Shown one piece after another: positions 26,108-34,117 of a stretch of DNA of 64,000 nucleotides. The DNA is taken from positions 1 to 64,000 of the forward strand of contig NZ_QGMP01000004.1 in NCBI RefSeq assembly GCF_003259185.1. Reading direction: 5' to 3'. The notes under the pieces are model-generated. The model searched no databases. It worked only from the letters and a program-made list of their open reading frames with translations, and was not told where the DNA came from. Both the position numbers and the translations under genes were made by a program. This DNA is from Isoalcanivorax indicus (GTDB lineage: Bacteria; Pseudomonadota; Gammaproteobacteria; Pseudomonadales; Alcanivoracaceae). Each line of letters opens with the position of its first letter. The stretch's first letter is position 1.

Positions 26108-26656
26108 TCATTGGTCAGGAGATGGTTCGAATCGCGCCAGGCGGGCTACCGTTTTCTCCCCGTCATCGAGCACCGACTCGTTATAGACCAACCCGATTTC
26201 CGGCACAAAGCATGACAGGGCGTAACGACCATCGCCCATATCCAGATGGTATGCATGACAATCGAAGCGCCCGGCCGGGACATCAACAGGCCGCAAACCC
26301 TGATACGTAAACTCAGTGTCGAACAGCTCCCAACGCTCCCCCGGCTCCGCCGGATAGCGGAATACCAGCACCTCCTCAAAAAAGCGCTTCTCATCAGGAC
26401 CCTCGTCACCCGCCTCAACAGCCTCGATCTGGCCGCCATCGCCATTGCGGACCCAGAAGACATCGCCGAACTCATCCAGGCGATACCAGACCACGCCATG
26501 GACAGAACGCGCCTCGTCGATGCGCACTACCGCCTCCGACGCCTCGCCACCCTCCATCTCATAGAACCACTCGGCGCCGGCGTTAAGCGCAAACAGCTCT
26601 TCGGCATGAGCCTGGAAAGCCAGCATGGCGCCTAACGCCAGGATGGTTGTACGCAT
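26108..26656 (-). CDS. Hypothetical secreted protein
   Basis: A 182-residue protein with a signal peptide (MRTTILALGAMLAFQAHA) and a mature beta-rich region (AEWFYEMEGGEASEAVVRI; GVVWYRLDEFGDVFWVRNGDG; FRYPAEPGERWELFDTEFTYQGL; DCHAYHLDMGDGRYALSCFVPEIGLVY). Alternating aromatic and acidic strands and two cysteines (DCHAY, LSCFV) probably forming a disulfide suggest a compact periplasmic domain. No named family recognised. It lies downstream of the unknown four-helix membrane protein on the same strand. Confidence 0.7.
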   Translation of the reverse strand: MRTTILALGAMLAFQAHAEELFALNAGAEWFYEMEGGEASEAVVRIDEARSVHGVVWYRLDEFGDVFWVRNGDGGQIEAVEAGDEGPDEKRFFEEVLVFRYPAEPGERWELFDTEFTYQGLRPVDVPAGRFDCHAYHLDMGDGRYALSCFVPEIGLVYNESVLDDGEKTVARLARFEPSPDQ

Positions 26657-26719
26657 TCATTCTCTCCCGGGGCTTCAACCTTTACCGGTCACTGGTTGGG
26701 GAAACGATTCGCTGCGCAC

Positions 26720-27376
26720 CTACGACTTCTTCTGTGGAAACAGGCAATCGCGAAAAGCCTCTCGCTCTATGGCATAGCGCGCTCTCAACCACTGAGTGCC
26801 CTGGCGAGTAAAGTGAGTACTGAAACAGGACTCGAAGTGCTGCTCAATACGCTCAACACAAAATGACCTTCCAGAGCATGATGCTTCAGCAGCGGTGAGT
26901 ACGACTCTGTGCTGGCGGGAATGCTGTGAGTCATAGCCTGTTGCATGCCACCAGAACACCACGACAGCGAACAGGGGCACACTGAGCACCAGGCCCACAC
27001 GATACAGCCAGCCATCTTCTGTAGTAACCGACTGCGCACCTTCTCCTTCTTCCGTGACCGCCTGGACCGGCTTGTACAGGCCCAGCAACCAGAGCACGAA
27101 GTACACGATTTTGTAGTACACATACCAGAGGCCCAGCCCCCCGGCGATCCAGGTGAGCACCAGCAGCGCATTCTCGCCGACGGCGCTGGCCAAACCGATC
27201 TTTTCAAGAATCAGATACAGGATGGCCTGACCGAAAATAACCGGCGCCAGCAGCAAACTGAACGGGAAGCCCGGCGATACCAGCTTGTAAAGCATATACA
27301 GGGTGACAACGACAATCAGCGAGGCTACAGCCGCCGCCCGAGCACGCACATTGATCCCTTCATTCCCCTCGGACAT
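26720..27376 (-). CDS. Hypothetical four-helix membrane protein with a cysteine-containing C-terminal domain
   Basis: A 218-residue protein with about four hydrophobic helices (about 12-32, 38-58, 72-95, 125-143) and a C-terminal soluble part of about 75 residues with five cysteines (CSGRSFC, ESCFS, and a late one in FRDCLF). AAGGA lies before the ATG at 27376, with an AT-rich stretch further upstream. The membrane part suggests a small inner-membrane protein; the cysteine tail could bind a metal or form disulfides, depending on topology. No family recognised. Confidence 0.68.
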   Translation of the reverse strand: MSEGNEGINVRARAAAVASLIVVVTLYMLYKLVSPGFPFSLLLAPVIFGQAILYLILEKIGLASAVGENALLVLTWIAGGLGLWYVYYKIVYFVLWLLGLYKPVQAVTEEGEGAQSVTTEDGWLYRVGLVLSVPLFAVVVFWWHATGYDSQHSRQHRVVLTAAEASCSGRSFCVERIEQHFESCFSTHFTRQGTQWLRARYAIEREAFRDCLFPQKKS

Positions 27377-27472
27377 ACCTGTTTCCTTTTTATAAGTATA
27401 AGAAAAGCAGAATCTACTTGATCAGCTTACTTGCGTCATCACCTCTGCACTATTATGCGGTCAGGTTATCGA

Positions 27473-27847
27473 CTACTCATCCGTCTCGTCCGTCAGCTGT
27501 GTACCGCCGGCGGCGCGGTACAAGGCCAGAACGTCGCGGATAATCATATGGTAGGTGGCCAGGGCGTAGCCCTCTTCGTCGAACAAACTCGCGCGCACGG
27601 CCGTTCGGCGCGCTTGCAGCTTCGGGATCAGCACGCCAAGGTAATCGAGCGGATTGCCCGTCAGCGGCACCGACTCAGCCAGTGCCCAGGCGCCTTCAGC
27701 GGCGGATCGCACCGTGGGTCCGACGTTGCCCCAGTACCAGGACTTCTCGGTCTTCGCCTTCCCATCCTCAAGCTCGCGGTTGATGATCTCGCGCACTCGC
27801 TCGCGCATCTGCAATACGGGCTCTGAACTGCTCCCCCCGTTGCTCAT
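27473..27847 (-). CDS. Hypothetical protein translated with a MerR regulator
   Basis: A 124-residue soluble protein with an N-terminal charged helical region (MRERVREIINRELEDGKAKT), a tryptophan-rich turn (SWYWGNVGPTVRSAAEGAWALAES) and a C-terminal helical segment (GYALATYHMIIRDVLALYRA). No family recognised. Its ATG overlaps the stop of the MerR gene by four bases, so the two proteins are translationally coupled and likely work together or share control. Confidence 0.68.
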   Translation of the reverse strand: MSNGGSSSEPVLQMRERVREIINRELEDGKAKTEKSWYWGNVGPTVRSAAEGAWALAESVPLTGNPLDYLGVLIPKLQARRTAVRASLFDEEGYALATYHMIIRDVLALYRAAGGTQLTDETDE

Positions 27848-28215
27848 GGCGCTTCACGACAGGCCGCTGCACTGGCCTCCAGACGCTTCTGTTCCTGACC
27901 CAACATGAGGCTGACTTCTTTCAGTTCGGCGATGCGCCGGTTCACCGCTGAGCGTTTTTCGGCCATCAGCCGGGCGCCCTGTTCGCAGTCGATGCTGTCG
28001 CTGCGCAGCGCATCCAGCACCTCGCGGATTTCACGCAGGGAAAATCCCAGCGCCTTGAGCTGACGCACCATGATCACGCGCTCTACCGCCTTGTCGGCAT
28101 AGTCGCGGTAGTTGTTACCGCGCCGTTCCACCTCTTGCAGCAGACCGGCCTTTTCGTAATAGCGCAGGGTATACCTGCTCACACCTGTGCGTTGCTCCAG
28201 CTCTGCGATCTGCAT
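27844..28215 (-). CDS. MerR family transcriptional regulator
   Basis: A 123-residue regulator. Residues 1-70 hold the MerR winged helix (MQIAELEQRTGVSRYTLRYYEKAGLL), followed by a dimerisation coiled coil (about 75-118). Two C-terminal cysteines (one in DCEQGARLM, one near the end in AACREAP) are not in the arrangement of the known metal-responsive members, so the inducer is unclear. It is divergent from an NAD-dependent epimerase with a MerR-type dyad between the two start codons, and its stop overlaps a small gene of unknown function. Confidence 0.92.
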   Translation of the reverse strand: MQIAELEQRTGVSRYTLRYYEKAGLLQEVERRGNNYRDYADKAVERVIMVRQLKALGFSLREIREVLDALRSDSIDCEQGARLMAEKRSAVNRRIAELKEVSLMLGQEQKRLEASAAACREAP

Positions 28216-28237
28216 GAGGCCTCCGGGGTATTGACCT

Positions 28238-28251
28238 TAGAGCATACTCTA
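28238..28251. promoter_or_regulatory. Candidate MerR operator in the merR-epimerase spacer
   Basis: A TAGAG-N4-CTCTA inverted repeat sits just downstream of a TTGACC -35-like hexamer on the plus strand, where MerR-type regulators bind between the -35 and -10 of a promoter with an unusually long spacer. The -10 downstream is weak (TTTAGG or TTAGGG, 18-19 bp spacer), as expected for an activated promoter. Confidence 0.5.
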
Positions 28252-28291
28252 CCCTTTAGGGTGACGGCAGACCCTGTATCGGAGACCTGCC

Positions 28292-29347
28292 ATGACCCTG
28301 TTGATCACCGGCGCCACCGGCTTTATCGGTCGCCATGTTTGCGCGCAACTGACCCGCGACGCGCATCGGCTTTGCGCGGTATTACGCCAGCCGCACACGC
28401 AGCTTCCTGTTCTGCGTGAGCACGTGGACGCTCTGGGCGGCGCGGGCGACTTCATCCACGGGGTGCAGGGCGACCTCGACCTCCCGGGGCTGGGCCTGCC
28501 CGACGATCTCGCCGCGCCCGACGTGGTCATCCACCTCGGCGCGCGCTTTGCCTGGCAGCTGGATCGCCAGACCGCTTATCGCACCAATGTGGCGGGCAGC
28601 CTGGCGGCGGCAGAGCTGGCGCGCCACCACGGCAGCCGCCTGGTGTTTGTCAGCGGCTTCATGCTGGAGAATCGGGCGCATTTGCAGCGGCTGGGCATCC
28701 ACAGCGACGATCCCGAACAGGTGGACTGGCAGCGTGTCTACCGCCATGCGGGCGGGTACGAAGCCAGCAAACTGGAAGCCGCCATCCGCGTACGCGCCCT
28801 GGCGACCGAGCGGGGCCTGGACATGATTGAAGTGCAGCCCGCCACCGTGGGCGGGCATAGCGTGACGGGCGCCCTGGATACCGCGCAGCCCCTGTTTGCC
28901 CTGCTGGATAATCTGGCGCGTGGACGCTTGGCCATGGTGCCCGGTTCCCGGGCGCACTGGTTGCCCCTGGTGGCCGTGGACCACCTGGCCACGCTGATCG
29001 CTCTGGCCGCTACTACTGACAGCCCACCGCCTCGGCTGCTGGCGCTGGACCCCGCCACACCCAACCTGCAGGGGCTACTGGCGATTGCTGCTGATGCGCT
29101 GGGGAGACGTGCGCCCCGGCAGCATCTGCCGATGCCCATCCTGGCAGCACTGCTGCGGATACCGGGCATGCCCCGGCTGATGAACACCTGGCCTGAGGCG
29201 CTGCATTTTATTCAGCCCAATCGGTTCGATACGTCTGTAACAGAGGCTTTCATGCAGAAAACGGGGATAGCGCAGCCCGCCATTGAGGAGGTGATTACTG
29301 CCAGTACGCGATGGTACCGGCAGCAGGCACAAGCGCTGCAAGGATAG
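28292..29347 (+). CDS. NAD-dependent epimerase/dehydratase family protein (dihydroflavonol reductase-like)
   Basis: A 351-residue extended short-chain dehydrogenase. The N-terminal TLLITGATGFIGRHV is the NAD-binding glycine motif and YEASKLEAAIRV supplies the YxxxK catalytic pair. A variable C-terminal half determines substrate, which cannot be read here; relatives include nucleotide-sugar epimerases and 4-reductases. The gene is divergent from a MerR regulator and may be its target. The ATG at 28292 has GGAG about ten bases upstream. Confidence 0.85.
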   Translation: MTLLITGATGFIGRHVCAQLTRDAHRLCAVLRQPHTQLPVLREHVDALGGAGDFIHGVQGDLDLPGLGLPDDLAAPDVVIHLGARFAWQLDRQTAYRTNVAGSLAAAELARHHGSRLVFVSGFMLENRAHLQRLGIHSDDPEQVDWQRVYRHAGGYEASKLEAAIRVRALATERGLDMIEVQPATVGGHSVTGALDTAQPLFALLDNLARGRLAMVPGSRAHWLPLVAVDHLATLIALAATTDSPPPRLLALDPATPNLQGLLAIAADALGRRAPRQHLPMPILAALLRIPGMPRLMNTWPEALHFIQPNRFDTSVTEAFMQKTGIAQPAIEEVITASTRWYRQQAQALQG

Positions 29348-29352
29348 ACCAT

Positions 29353-30279
29353 TCAATCCGTGGGTTTCCAGGTGACATCACCCACCCAGCCCGGCTTGGC
29401 CGGCAATGCCCACTGGGGAATCAGGTCCGTCACCTTGACCATCAGATCCACAGGGATGTGATAAAGCTTCTGCGTGCGGTCAGCCATGATCTTGTTATGG
29501 CCGCTGATCGCACGAAACAGCAGGTTCTTGCGGCTGTTTCCTGTTCGGCCACCGATTTTTTCGAACTTGGCCATGGCGGCGTACAACTTCTCTTCCGGCA
29601 GCCCCGCCTTGACGACGTTGTCGCGCATCTTGTTCAGCAACGGAAAATGCACCGCCAGGCCCAGCAGCACTTGCGGCTTCAGAAGACGCCCCATCATGCG
29701 CACCGCCTCAATACTTTGCGGACTATGGCCGTGCATCTCCATCACCGTAAAGCCCACACCCAGGTGGCGGGATTCGTCGTCGTTGATCTTGTCGAACGCG
29801 GCATGGCACACCGGGTCGTCGACGGTGTCCAGCAGGAACTGGCACAAGGCGCCATCGAGGGCCACTTCCAGCGCCGGGATCACCGTACCCATGACATGGT
29901 AGGGCATGTCATCCGCGTAATTCTGCATCCAGGCCACGGCCAGACGAATATTGTTGCTGGGCTCGGGTAGCGTATCGCCTTCGAGCATGCCCCAGCGCTT
30001 CATCAGCGCCATCTCGGCATTCGCGTGGCGCTGTTCTTCTGCATAGAAGAAGGTGTACAGCTGGCGCAGCGTCTCGTTCGGCGCCCCCTTTGCCATGGCC
30101 GCGAAACCTCGGGCACCGACATGTTCGATCCAGACCAGATCAATCATGAAGTCGCGCAGTTTCGGCCATTGCTCCGCCGTAATCAGCTCCGCACCGGGCG
30201 CGTCCCAGTCGATATCCACCAGGGCCCACTGTGAGCCCCTGACCTTGTCCAGCATCTTTTCCAGATCGATCATCGCCAT
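29353..30279 (-). CDS. Ferritin-like di-iron protein
   Basis: A 308-residue protein built on a four-helix bundle with all six typical di-iron ligands: E52 (WIEHVGA), E82 and H85 (EEQRH), E138 (PALEVALDG), E169 and H172 (DESRH). That E / ExxH / E / ExxH pattern fits oxidase or oxygenase di-iron proteins. A C-terminal extension of about 100 residues follows. GGAG upstream of the ATG at 30279 sets the start. It is divergent from a TetR regulator whose start is 90 bp away. The substrate is unknown; N- or C-oxygenation or iron/oxidant handling are candidates. Confidence 0.82.
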   Translation of the reverse strand: MAMIDLEKMLDKVRGSQWALVDIDWDAPGAELITAEQWPKLRDFMIDLVWIEHVGARGFAAMAKGAPNETLRQLYTFFYAEEQRHANAEMALMKRWGMLEGDTLPEPSNNIRLAVAWMQNYADDMPYHVMGTVIPALEVALDGALCQFLLDTVDDPVCHAAFDKINDDESRHLGVGFTVMEMHGHSPQSIEAVRMMGRLLKPQVLLGLAVHFPLLNKMRDNVVKAGLPEEKLYAAMAKFEKIGGRTGNSRKNLLFRAISGHNKIMADRTQKLYHIPVDLMVKVTDLIPQWALPAKPGWVGDVTWKPTD

Positions 30280-30369
30280 GAAGGGTCTCCTTGTTCGCCG
30301 ACTGCGGTTTGACCTCGCACGGCCGTACTGCCAAAGTAAGCCGAACAGATGATCGGATTCAATTCGGGT

Positions 30370-30987
30370 ATGGCCAAAATCAGGAAGCCTCAACAATCCC
30401 GCTCAAAACAGACGGTTACGTCCATCGTCGAGGCCGGGTTCATTGCCGTGGCGCGGGACGGTTCGGACGGACTGGGGACCCGCAAGGTAGCGGATATCGC
30501 GGGGGTCAGCGTCGGCACCCTGTACGAGTACTTTGCCAACAAGGAAGAAATCCTGGACGCCATGAACCAGCAGTTCGCCAGCGACGTGGTGGCCATGGTT
30601 CAGCCCCTGATCCCGGAACTGACCCGCATGCCCCCGCGCGACGCCGTGCGCACACTGCAGTTCGCATTCAGGGACCTGCTACAACGTGACAACGGCCGCT
30701 ATCTGAACTGCGCACGCTGGCTCGGCCGACAGTTTCCTTCCGCCCATGTGGAGCCGGTAAAGCGGGTCCTGTCGGATCTGGCCATGCAGTACCTGAGCCA
30801 CAACCCGCAGTACGCCCGGCTGCCCAATATCCCGGTCATGGCCTACATCATCATCCAGGGCGGTATCGCCTGCATGGTCAGTCAGCTCAGTGAAGATAAT
30901 CCGCCGGTCAGCTTCGACCAGCTGGCCGAGGGGCTGGCAGATATGGTGGGGTATATGATTGAGGGAGGGATGAAGGCCACCTCATAA
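30370..30987 (+). CDS. TetR/AcrR family transcriptional regulator
   Basis: A 205-residue regulator with the TetR helix-turn-helix at about residues 15-55 (LGTRKVADIAGVSVGTLYEYF) and a helical C-terminal ligand domain. The start at 30370 (MAKIRKPQQSRSKQTV) gives a normal N-terminal length; an ATG at 30349 is also possible and neither has a strong ribosome-binding site. It is divergent from the ferritin-like gene, whose promoter it likely controls, together with its own. Confidence 0.87.
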   Translation: MAKIRKPQQSRSKQTVTSIVEAGFIAVARDGSDGLGTRKVADIAGVSVGTLYEYFANKEEILDAMNQQFASDVVAMVQPLIPELTRMPPRDAVRTLQFAFRDLLQRDNGRYLNCARWLGRQFPSAHVEPVKRVLSDLAMQYLSHNPQYARLPNIPVMAYIIIQGGIACMVSQLSEDNPPVSFDQLAEGLADMVGYMIEGGMKATS

Positions 30988-31020
30988 CCAACAAACCCCG
31001 CTCAAGGCGGGGTCTGCTGG
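30986..31020 (-). terminator. Terminator between convergent ilvH and tetR
   Basis: A 7-bp GC-rich stem ACCCCGC / GCGGGGT with a TCAAG loop; on the minus strand it is followed by TTTGTTGGTT. It lies about 45 bp past the ilvH stop, so it most likely ends the ilvIH transcript, and may also act on tetR readthrough. Confidence 0.6.
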
Positions 31021-31059
31021 TTAATCGCGATATCAAATTAACCGTGAATCAAAGCACCG

Positions 31060-31551
31060 TCAGATACTCAGCACTTTCTCTCCACGGGCAATACCGCTAA
31101 CACCCGAGCGCACCACTTCCAGCACCTGGGTTTCGCCGATGGCGCCGATAAAGGCATCCAGCTTGTCGCTGGCACCAGCAAGCTGCACGGTGTACACCGA
31201 GCTGGTCACGTCCACGATCTGGCCGCGGAAGATGTCGACGGTGCGCTTCACTTCGGCGCGCTGGGCGCCAGTGGCTTTCACCTTGATCAGCATGAGTTCG
31301 CGCTCGATGTGGGCACCTTCGGTCAGGTCGACCAGTTTCACCACTTCGATCAGCTTGTTCAGGTGCTTGGTGATGCGCTCAATGGTGCGGTCGTCACCAA
31401 TGGTGGTCAGGGTCAGGCGCGACAGGGTACTGTCTTCGGTCGGCGCCACGGTCAGGGTTTCAATGTTGTATCCCCGTTGCGAGAACAGGCCGACTACGCG
31501 TGACAGGGCACCCGGCTCGTTTTCCATCAGGATCGAGATAATGCGTCGCAT
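31060..31551 (-). CDS. ilvH: Acetolactate synthase small (regulatory) subunit
   Basis: Regulatory subunit of acetohydroxyacid synthase; binds valine for feedback inhibition and raises activity of the IlvI catalytic subunit. The N-terminal ACT domain (residues 2-75; RRIISILMENEPGALSRVVGLFSQRGYNIETLTV) is followed by the C-terminal regulatory domain. 163 residues, the same as E. coli IlvH. Its ATG overlaps the ilvI stop in an ATGA, so I chose it over an in-frame start 27 bp upstream. A terminator-like hairpin lies downstream. Confidence 0.96.
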   Translation of the reverse strand: MRRIISILMENEPGALSRVVGLFSQRGYNIETLTVAPTEDSTLSRLTLTTIGDDRTIERITKHLNKLIEVVKLVDLTEGAHIERELMLIKVKATGAQRAEVKRTVDIFRGQIVDVTSSVYTVQLAGASDKLDAFIGAIGETQVLEVVRSGVSGIARGEKVLSI

Positions 31552-33281
31552 CAGGTCCGCTCCGTCTTGCTCAGCCACATGTCACGCATGGCGCCGTCTG
31601 CAATCTGCATCGGGTACACATGCTCCGAGGGGTCTACGTAGATGTCCATGAACACCAGGCGATCTTTCAGGCTGAACGCCTTTTCCATCGCGGGCGCCAG
31701 GTCTTCGAACTTGTCCACGCGGATGCCGACATGGCCGTAGGATTCCGCCAGCTTGACGAAGTCCGGCAGGGAATCCATGTATGACTGGCTATGGCGGCCG
31801 CCGTACTGCATGTCTTGCCATTGGCGCACCATGCCCAGGGCCTGGTTGTTGATGTTGATGATCTTCACCGGCAGGCCGTATTGCAGGCAGGTGGACAGCT
31901 CCTGAATGTTCATCTGGATGCTGCCTTCACCGGTCACACAGGCCACAGTGGCCTCCGGGAAGGCGAACTGCACGCCCATGGCAGCGGGCAGGCCGAAGCC
32001 CATGGTGCCCAGGCCCCCGGAGTTGATCCAGCGGCGCGGCTTGTCGAAGTGATAGAACTGGGCCGCGAACATCTGGTGCTGACCGACGTCGCTGGTGACA
32101 TAGGCCTCACCGTTAGTGGCCTTGTACAGCGCCTGCACGACTTGCTGGGGCTTCATCGGGCCATCGTCATTGGTCTCGTAGCGCAGGCCGTGGACCTGGC
32201 GCCAACCGTCAATCTCTTCCCACCAGCGGGCCAGGGCTTTCTGGTCGGGCTGGCCGCCGTGTTCGTCGAGCATGTTGAGCATGTCGTCCAGTACCTGTTG
32301 TACCGGGCCAACGATGGGCACGTCGGCGCGCACGTTCTTGGAGATCGTGGCCGGGTCGACATCAATATGCACGATGGTGGCACCGGGGCAGTATTTGCCT
32401 GCATCGTTGGTGGCGCGGTCGTCAAAGCGGGCGCCCACGGCCATGATCAGGTCGGCATTATGCATGGCCATGTTGGCTTCATAGGTGCCGTGCATGCCAA
32501 GCATCCCGATAAACTGCTTGTCGGTAGCGGGGTAGCAACCCAGACCCATCAGGGTGTTGGTCACGGGGAAGCCGAGCTTGCGCACCAGGTTGGTCAGCAG
32601 CTCGCTGGCTTCGCCGTTAATCACGCCGCCGCCGGCATAGATGACCGGGCGCTTGGCTTTCAGCAGCTCTTCTACCGCCTTGCGGATCTGACCGGCGTGG
32701 CCGCGGGTCACCGGGGTGTAGGAGCGCATCTTGACCTTCTTCGGGTACTCGAACGGCACCTTCACGTGCGGTGCGGTCTTGTCCTTCGGAATGTCGATCA
32801 ATACCGGGCCGGGGCGGCCGGTGGTCGCCAGGTAGAAGGCCTTGCGCATCATTTCCGGGATCTGCGCCGGGTCACGCACCATGAAGCTGTGCTTCACGAT
32901 GGGGCGGCAGATGCCCACCATGTCGGTTTCCTGAAAGGCGTCATCGCCGATCCAGTCCGAGCGCACCTGGCCGGAAATCACGACCATGGGAATGGAGTCC
33001 ATGTAGGCGGTGGCAATGCCGGTCACGGCATTGGTGGCGCCCGGGCCGGAGGTTACCAGCACCACACCGGCCTTGCCGGTGGCGCGGGCGTAACCGTCTG
33101 CAGCATGGGTGGCGGCCTGTTCGTGGCGCACCAGAATATGCTTGACCTTGTCTTGCTGGAAAATGGCATCGTAAATGTGCAGTACCGCGCCACCAGGATA
33201 GCCGAACAGGTATTCAACCCCTTCTTCCTGGAGCGAGCGGACGACCATCTCCGCACCGGATAGCTTTTCCACAACTGTCAC
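31551..33281 (-). CDS. ilvI: Acetolactate synthase large (catalytic) subunit, biosynthetic
   Basis: ThDP-dependent acetohydroxyacid synthase: condenses pyruvate with pyruvate or 2-oxobutyrate, the first common step of branched-chain amino acid synthesis. 576 residues with the N-terminal ThDP-binding glutamate ([15 protein letters not shown] region and [15 protein letters not shown]), a central FAD-binding domain and the C-terminal ThDP motif GEGSIQMN...[12 protein letters not shown]. The start is a GTG; no strong ribosome-binding site is visible, and a GTG four codons later is possible. Translationally coupled to ilvH (ATGA). Its leader is about 270 nt. Confidence 0.96.
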   Translation of the reverse strand: MTVVEKLSGAEMVVRSLQEEGVEYLFGYPGGAVLHIYDAIFQQDKVKHILVRHEQAATHAADGYARATGKAGVVLVTSGPGATNAVTGIATAYMDSIPMVVISGQVRSDWIGDDAFQETDMVGICRPIVKHSFMVRDPAQIPEMMRKAFYLATTGRPGPVLIDIPKDKTAPHVKVPFEYPKKVKMRSYTPVTRGHAGQIRKAVEELLKAKRPVIYAGGGVINGEASELLTNLVRKLGFPVTNTLMGLGCYPATDKQFIGMLGMHGTYEANMAMHNADLIMAVGARFDDRATNDAGKYCPGATIVHIDVDPATISKNVRADVPIVGPVQQVLDDMLNMLDEHGGQPDQKALARWWEEIDGWRQVHGLRYETNDDGPMKPQQVVQALYKATNGEAYVTSDVGQHQMFAAQFYHFDKPRRWINSGGLGTMGFGLPAAMGVQFAFPEATVACVTGEGSIQMNIQELSTCLQYGLPVKIININNQALGMVRQWQDMQYGGRHSQSYMDSLPDFVKLAESYGHVGIRVDKFEDLAPAMEKAFSLKDRLVFMDIYVDPSEHVYPMQIADGAMRDMWLSKTERT

Positions 33282-33649
33282 CTCAGTTCGCGCCGCACAG
33301 CACGCCGCAGCCCGGCGGGGCTGATACCTGCACGGCAGTTAACAACAAATCTCTGTCTGGAGTGTCCGCAGATAGAAAACCCTACTTTGGTTTCCCGAGG
33401 CTCTTGTGGAGGTGGCCATCAAGAACGCGGACAGGCGGAAGCTGGGACGATGCGGCAGTGTCACTGCATATGGACGCCACGGTAATGACGCCCCCGGTCC
33501 CGGCCACACTGTCACCTGGGTAAGATGCAGGGGTCCCGATTTCCGGAAGCCCCGATTGTCGCAGATTTGTGCGTAGTGTCAAACACTTGCGGTTGCAGCC
33601 TGCTCGCCGGGGCGGCAGACTTCGGGGGAGAACACCGGAGATGATAATA
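33282..33649. other. Divergent regulatory region between ilvI and the DUF4124 gene
   Basis: About 370 bp without a supported gene. On the minus strand it holds a good sigma-70-type promoter (33555-33582) about 275 bp ahead of ilvI. The transcribed leader contains short frames but none rich in Val, Leu or Ile codons, so a classical attenuator peptide is not visible. Confidence 0.6.
33555..33582 (-). promoter_or_regulatory. Predicted sigma-70 promoter for ilvIH
   Basis: On the minus strand a perfect -35 hexamer TTGACA is separated by 16 bp from GACAAT (4 of 6 matches to the -10). It is the only strong hexamer pair seen upstream of ilvI and predicts a leader of about 270 nt. Confidence 0.6.
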
Positions 33650-34096
33650 ATGAAGTCATTGCTACTGTCGCTGCTTGCCACCCTGCTGATGGCCCAGGCC
33701 GCCAGCGCCCAGACCTTTTACCGCTGGACGGATGAAAAAGGGGTGACCCACTACACGGAAAACCCGCCAGAGGGCCGTGATGCGGCCGAAGTGCGGACCT
33801 GGGGCCGGACGCCCTCTGGCCAGCAACGGGCGCTGGAAGAGCGCGATCAGCGCCACGAGCAGGCCGAGGCCGAACGCGAGGCCACCCGCCAGCAGATGCG
33901 TGAAGCGGAGGAAAACCAGGTGCCCCGGCCTGATCCTGCCTACTGCGAACAACTGCAGCGCAATCTGGACACCCTGGTCAACCGGCCGGTGGTGCGTATG
34001 GAAGACCCGGACACCGGCGAAGTCATCACGCTGGACGCCGAACGCCGCGAACAGATGCTGGCCGAAACCCGCGACGCCCTGCAGGCCTGCGACTAA
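33650..34096 (+). CDS. DUF4124 domain-containing exported protein
   Basis: A 148-residue protein with a signal peptide (MKSLLLSLLATLLMAQAASA) directly followed by the DUF4124 core QTFYRWTDEKGVTHYTENPP, then a Glu/Arg-rich predicted helix (about 60-95) and a C-terminal region with two cysteines (AYCEQLQ, LQACD). DUF4124 proteins are envelope proteins of unknown function common in gammaproteobacteria. GGAG lies nine bases before the ATG at 33650; a longer in-frame frame upstream would bury the signal peptide and is rejected. Confidence 0.87.
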   Translation: MKSLLLSLLATLLMAQAASAQTFYRWTDEKGVTHYTENPPEGRDAAEVRTWGRTPSGQQRALEERDQRHEQAEAEREATRQQMREAEENQVPRPDPAYCEQLQRNLDTLVNRPVVRMEDPDTGEVITLDAERREQMLAETRDALQACD

Positions 34097-34117
34097 CCCC
34101 CCTCCCGCCGGCTGGGG

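Noticed and set aside
33382-33681. Minus-strand frame of 99 codons upstream of ilvI as a leader peptide or regulator
   Set aside because: It starts upstream of the predicted ilvIH promoter, has no ribosome-binding site and is not rich in branched-chain amino acid codons.
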